64,000 nt of DNA from Prochlorococcus sp. scB241_528O2 (GTDB taxonomy: Bacteria; Cyanobacteriota; Cyanobacteriia; PCC-6307; Cyanobiaceae): contig JFLJ01000113.1 in assembly GCA_000634115.1 (NCBI GenBank), positions 62,001 to 126,000 on the forward strand. Direction: 5' to 3'. Below, piece after piece: positions 62,887 to 64,000 of this stretch. How positions within the stretch are numbered: the stretch's first letter is position 1; each line of letters starts with the position of its first letter. The position numbers and the translations under genes were made by a program. The notes beneath the pieces were generated by a model. The model did no database searches and was not told the DNA's origin. It saw only the letters and a list, made by a program, of their open reading frames with translations.

Positions 62887-63564
62887 TTATCTGACTATAT
62901 TACTACTATCATTTTCTAAATAGTTCATAGCCAACTTCAGTAAATTTTCAAATGATATATTTTTATCGTTCTTACTAATTAGTTCGTTGTCTTTTTTAAT
63001 AATTGTCAAAATACCATTGATTTCTTTCTTCGTATAATTTAAAGATTGAAGTGTTAACTGAAGGTCCTCTAACATTTTATTTATTTCATTATTCATAATT
63101 GGAAATTCTTCGTGAGTGGTATTTTCGTCAATTTGTAATTCATTTATAAATTTACTCTTTAATTCTAAAATTAACCTATCAGCCATTTTTTGACCTATAC
63201 CAGGAACGGTACAAATTAATTTTCTGTTTTGGGTTTTAATTGCATTGATTACTTCAGTGATGGTAAATTTATTTAATATACCCATACCGATTTGAGATCC
63301 AATACCTCTAATATTTAAAATTTTAATAAAAAAATTTTTTTGATCGTTCGATTTAAATCCAAAAAACAAATCTGAATCTTCTTTCTTTATGTGTTTTATC
63401 CAAAGAGTAATGTTCTTATTACAAAGCTTATTTGTTTTTAATTTGAGAAATAAGGACTCTAGTATTTGAATTTCGTATCCTAATCCTTGACAATTTATTA
63501 AAACAAAAAATTTTTGATTTGTTTGCCATGATTCGACTAGATCCCCACTTATCCAGCTAATCAA
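62887..63564 (-). CDS. ruvA: Holliday junction helicase subunit RuvA
   Basis: The 225-aa RuvA has an N-terminal OB domain (ISWISGDLVESWQTNQKFFV), helix-hairpin-helix motifs (ILNIRGIGSQIGMGILN and TVPGIGQKMADRLILEL) and a C-terminal RuvB-binding domain with an Asn/Lys-rich linker. It overlaps no neighbour and is 1 nt from the exported 118-aa gene. ruvB is not in the window. Confidence 0.93.
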   Translation of the reverse strand: MISWISGDLVESWQTNQKFFVLINCQGLGYEIQILESLFLKLKTNKLCNKNITLWIKHIKKEDSDLFFGFKSNDQKNFFIKILNIRGIGSQIGMGILNKFTITEVINAIKTQNRKLICTVPGIGQKMADRLILELKSKFINELQIDENTTHEEFPIMNNEINKMLEDLQLTLQSLNYTKKEINGILTIIKKDNELISKNDKNISFENLLKLAMNYLENDSSNIVR

Positions 63565-63921
63565 TTAACCACCATCCACTTGACATCCAATAAGTGCTCC
63601 GGCGGTTCCACCAGCAGGCACTGCCCAAAATCTATCTTTCCCTCTAGAGGAAGAAAGTGCTATTCCGGCTCCTAGAATGCCCCCAATAACAGAACCTTCT
63701 CTACAGTCATTATCATCTATTTTTTCAACTTTAGTTTGACCTCCACAGGGGATAACAACATCAACTTCATAGCTTTTTACGAAGCCTGGGCTTGATTTAG
63801 TTCCGGGAATATATTCTTCTCTATATTCAGTTCTTGTACAAGTTACTGATTTTGGAGTAGTTGCATTAACTTGAAGAATAGGAGAAAAACAAAACAAAAA
63901 AGTTAAATAGAAAAATTTCAC
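63565..63921 (-). CDS. exported glycine-zipper hypothetical protein
   Basis: The 118-aa protein has a signal peptide (FYLTFLFCFSPILQVNA). The mature part has VTCTRTEYREEYIPGTKSSP, then a Gly-rich repeat (GSVIGGILGAGIALSSSRG, AVPAGGTAGALIGCQ) like a glycine zipper. Several Cys may form disulfides. It lies 1 nt upstream of ruvA on the same strand. The role is unknown. Confidence 0.7.
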   Translation of the reverse strand: MKFFYLTFLFCFSPILQVNATTPKSVTCTRTEYREEYIPGTKSSPGFVKSYEVDVVIPCGGQTKVEKIDDNDCREGSVIGGILGAGIALSSSRGKDRFWAVPAGGTAGALIGCQVDGG

Positions 63922-63945
63922 TGTTTTTTTTATTCTATTAACAGT

Positions 63946-64000
63946 CTAGGTCTTTTTGATTATTTTGGGAGTAGAAATAATAGTTCCTAATAAAACTAAT
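63946..64000 (-). CDS. C-terminal fragment of a gene running off the window (low confidence)
   Basis: Reading the complement from the edge gives LVLLGTIISTPKIIKKT and a TAG stop at 63946-63948. A hydrophobic end plus a basic tail resembles the last helix of a membrane transporter (for example a DMT-type permease). The frame is only 17 codons long, so it could be chance. Another frame is also open. Confidence 0.35.
   Translation of the reverse strand, partial: LVLLGTIISTPKIIKKT

Noticed and set aside
1-64000. CRISPR arrays, rRNA, transposases, integrases, prophage or toxin-antitoxin pairs
   Set aside because: No regularly spaced repeats, rRNA motifs, DDE/tyrosine recombinase proteins or phage structural genes were seen in the translations. 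The RHH-like 128-aa protein has no toxin partner.

Overview
The window is about 70% A+T and reads as a chromosome segment of a high-light-adapted marine Prochlorococcus, probably close to the HLI (MED4/MIT9515-like) group. The grounds are the very low GC with tightly packed genes, the gene order rpe-glpX-hemA-glgC-gnd, a red-algal-like class I aldolase beside a class II aldolase, a proteobacterial-type phosphoribulokinase, and many picocyanobacterial conserved proteins (DUF3685, DUF3727, DUF3288, DUF1816, DUF1830, PAM68-like). I cannot name the strain without a search.

Layout. 1-16 kb: central carbon and biosynthesis genes: partial rpe, glpX, hemA, glgC, gnd-pgl, a CIA30 protein, ilvD, a UPRTase-like gene, a lumenal pentapeptide protein, a COG0523 GTPase, purS-purQ, and class II and class I fructose-bisphosphate aldolases. 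15-28.7 kb: a long run of minus-strand genes, many overlapping by 4 nt: a Gfo/Idh oxidoreductase, accD, prk, leuB, lpxD, proB, yqeG, ruvX, several cyanobacterial orphan families and hisA. 28.8-32.7 kb: a CSP41-like epimerase, pgsA, a DUF296-glutaredoxin fusion, an SDR-like protein and nth.

32.7-38 kb is an iron-flavoured block: an orphan FutC-like ATPase, a 40-aa Cys/Lys-rich micro-ORF, ferritin, a CRP-family regulator and its small partner, a membrane zinc-ribbon, then Rieske oxygenase - 33-aa membrane peptide - ABC ATPase. Three Fur-box-like sequences lie here, two of them identical at 18 of 19 positions. 38-42.2 kb is a sparse, very AT-rich region of small orphan proteins, several below the ORF-track cutoff.

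42.2-47.6 kb: a decayed urtE (urea ABC transporter ATPase) that has lost its N-terminus and carries a frameshift, abutting gpgS. Then come a sucrose-phosphorylase-like GH13 gene, an MpgP-like phosphatase and a glycerate kinase. Together these could make and recycle the compatible solute glucosylglycerate. 47.6-64 kb: small membrane proteins, uppP, tRNA-Pro(GGG), msrA, an ABC exporter, then a plus-strand housekeeping run (trpD, carA, a STAS protein with an apparent AUA start, mrnC, rlmB, DUF1816, gatA, dnaE), and minus-strand PAM68-like, rpsO and ruvA.

No CRISPR array, rRNA, transposase, integrase or prophage was seen. All family assignments come from reading translations by eye, without database searches.
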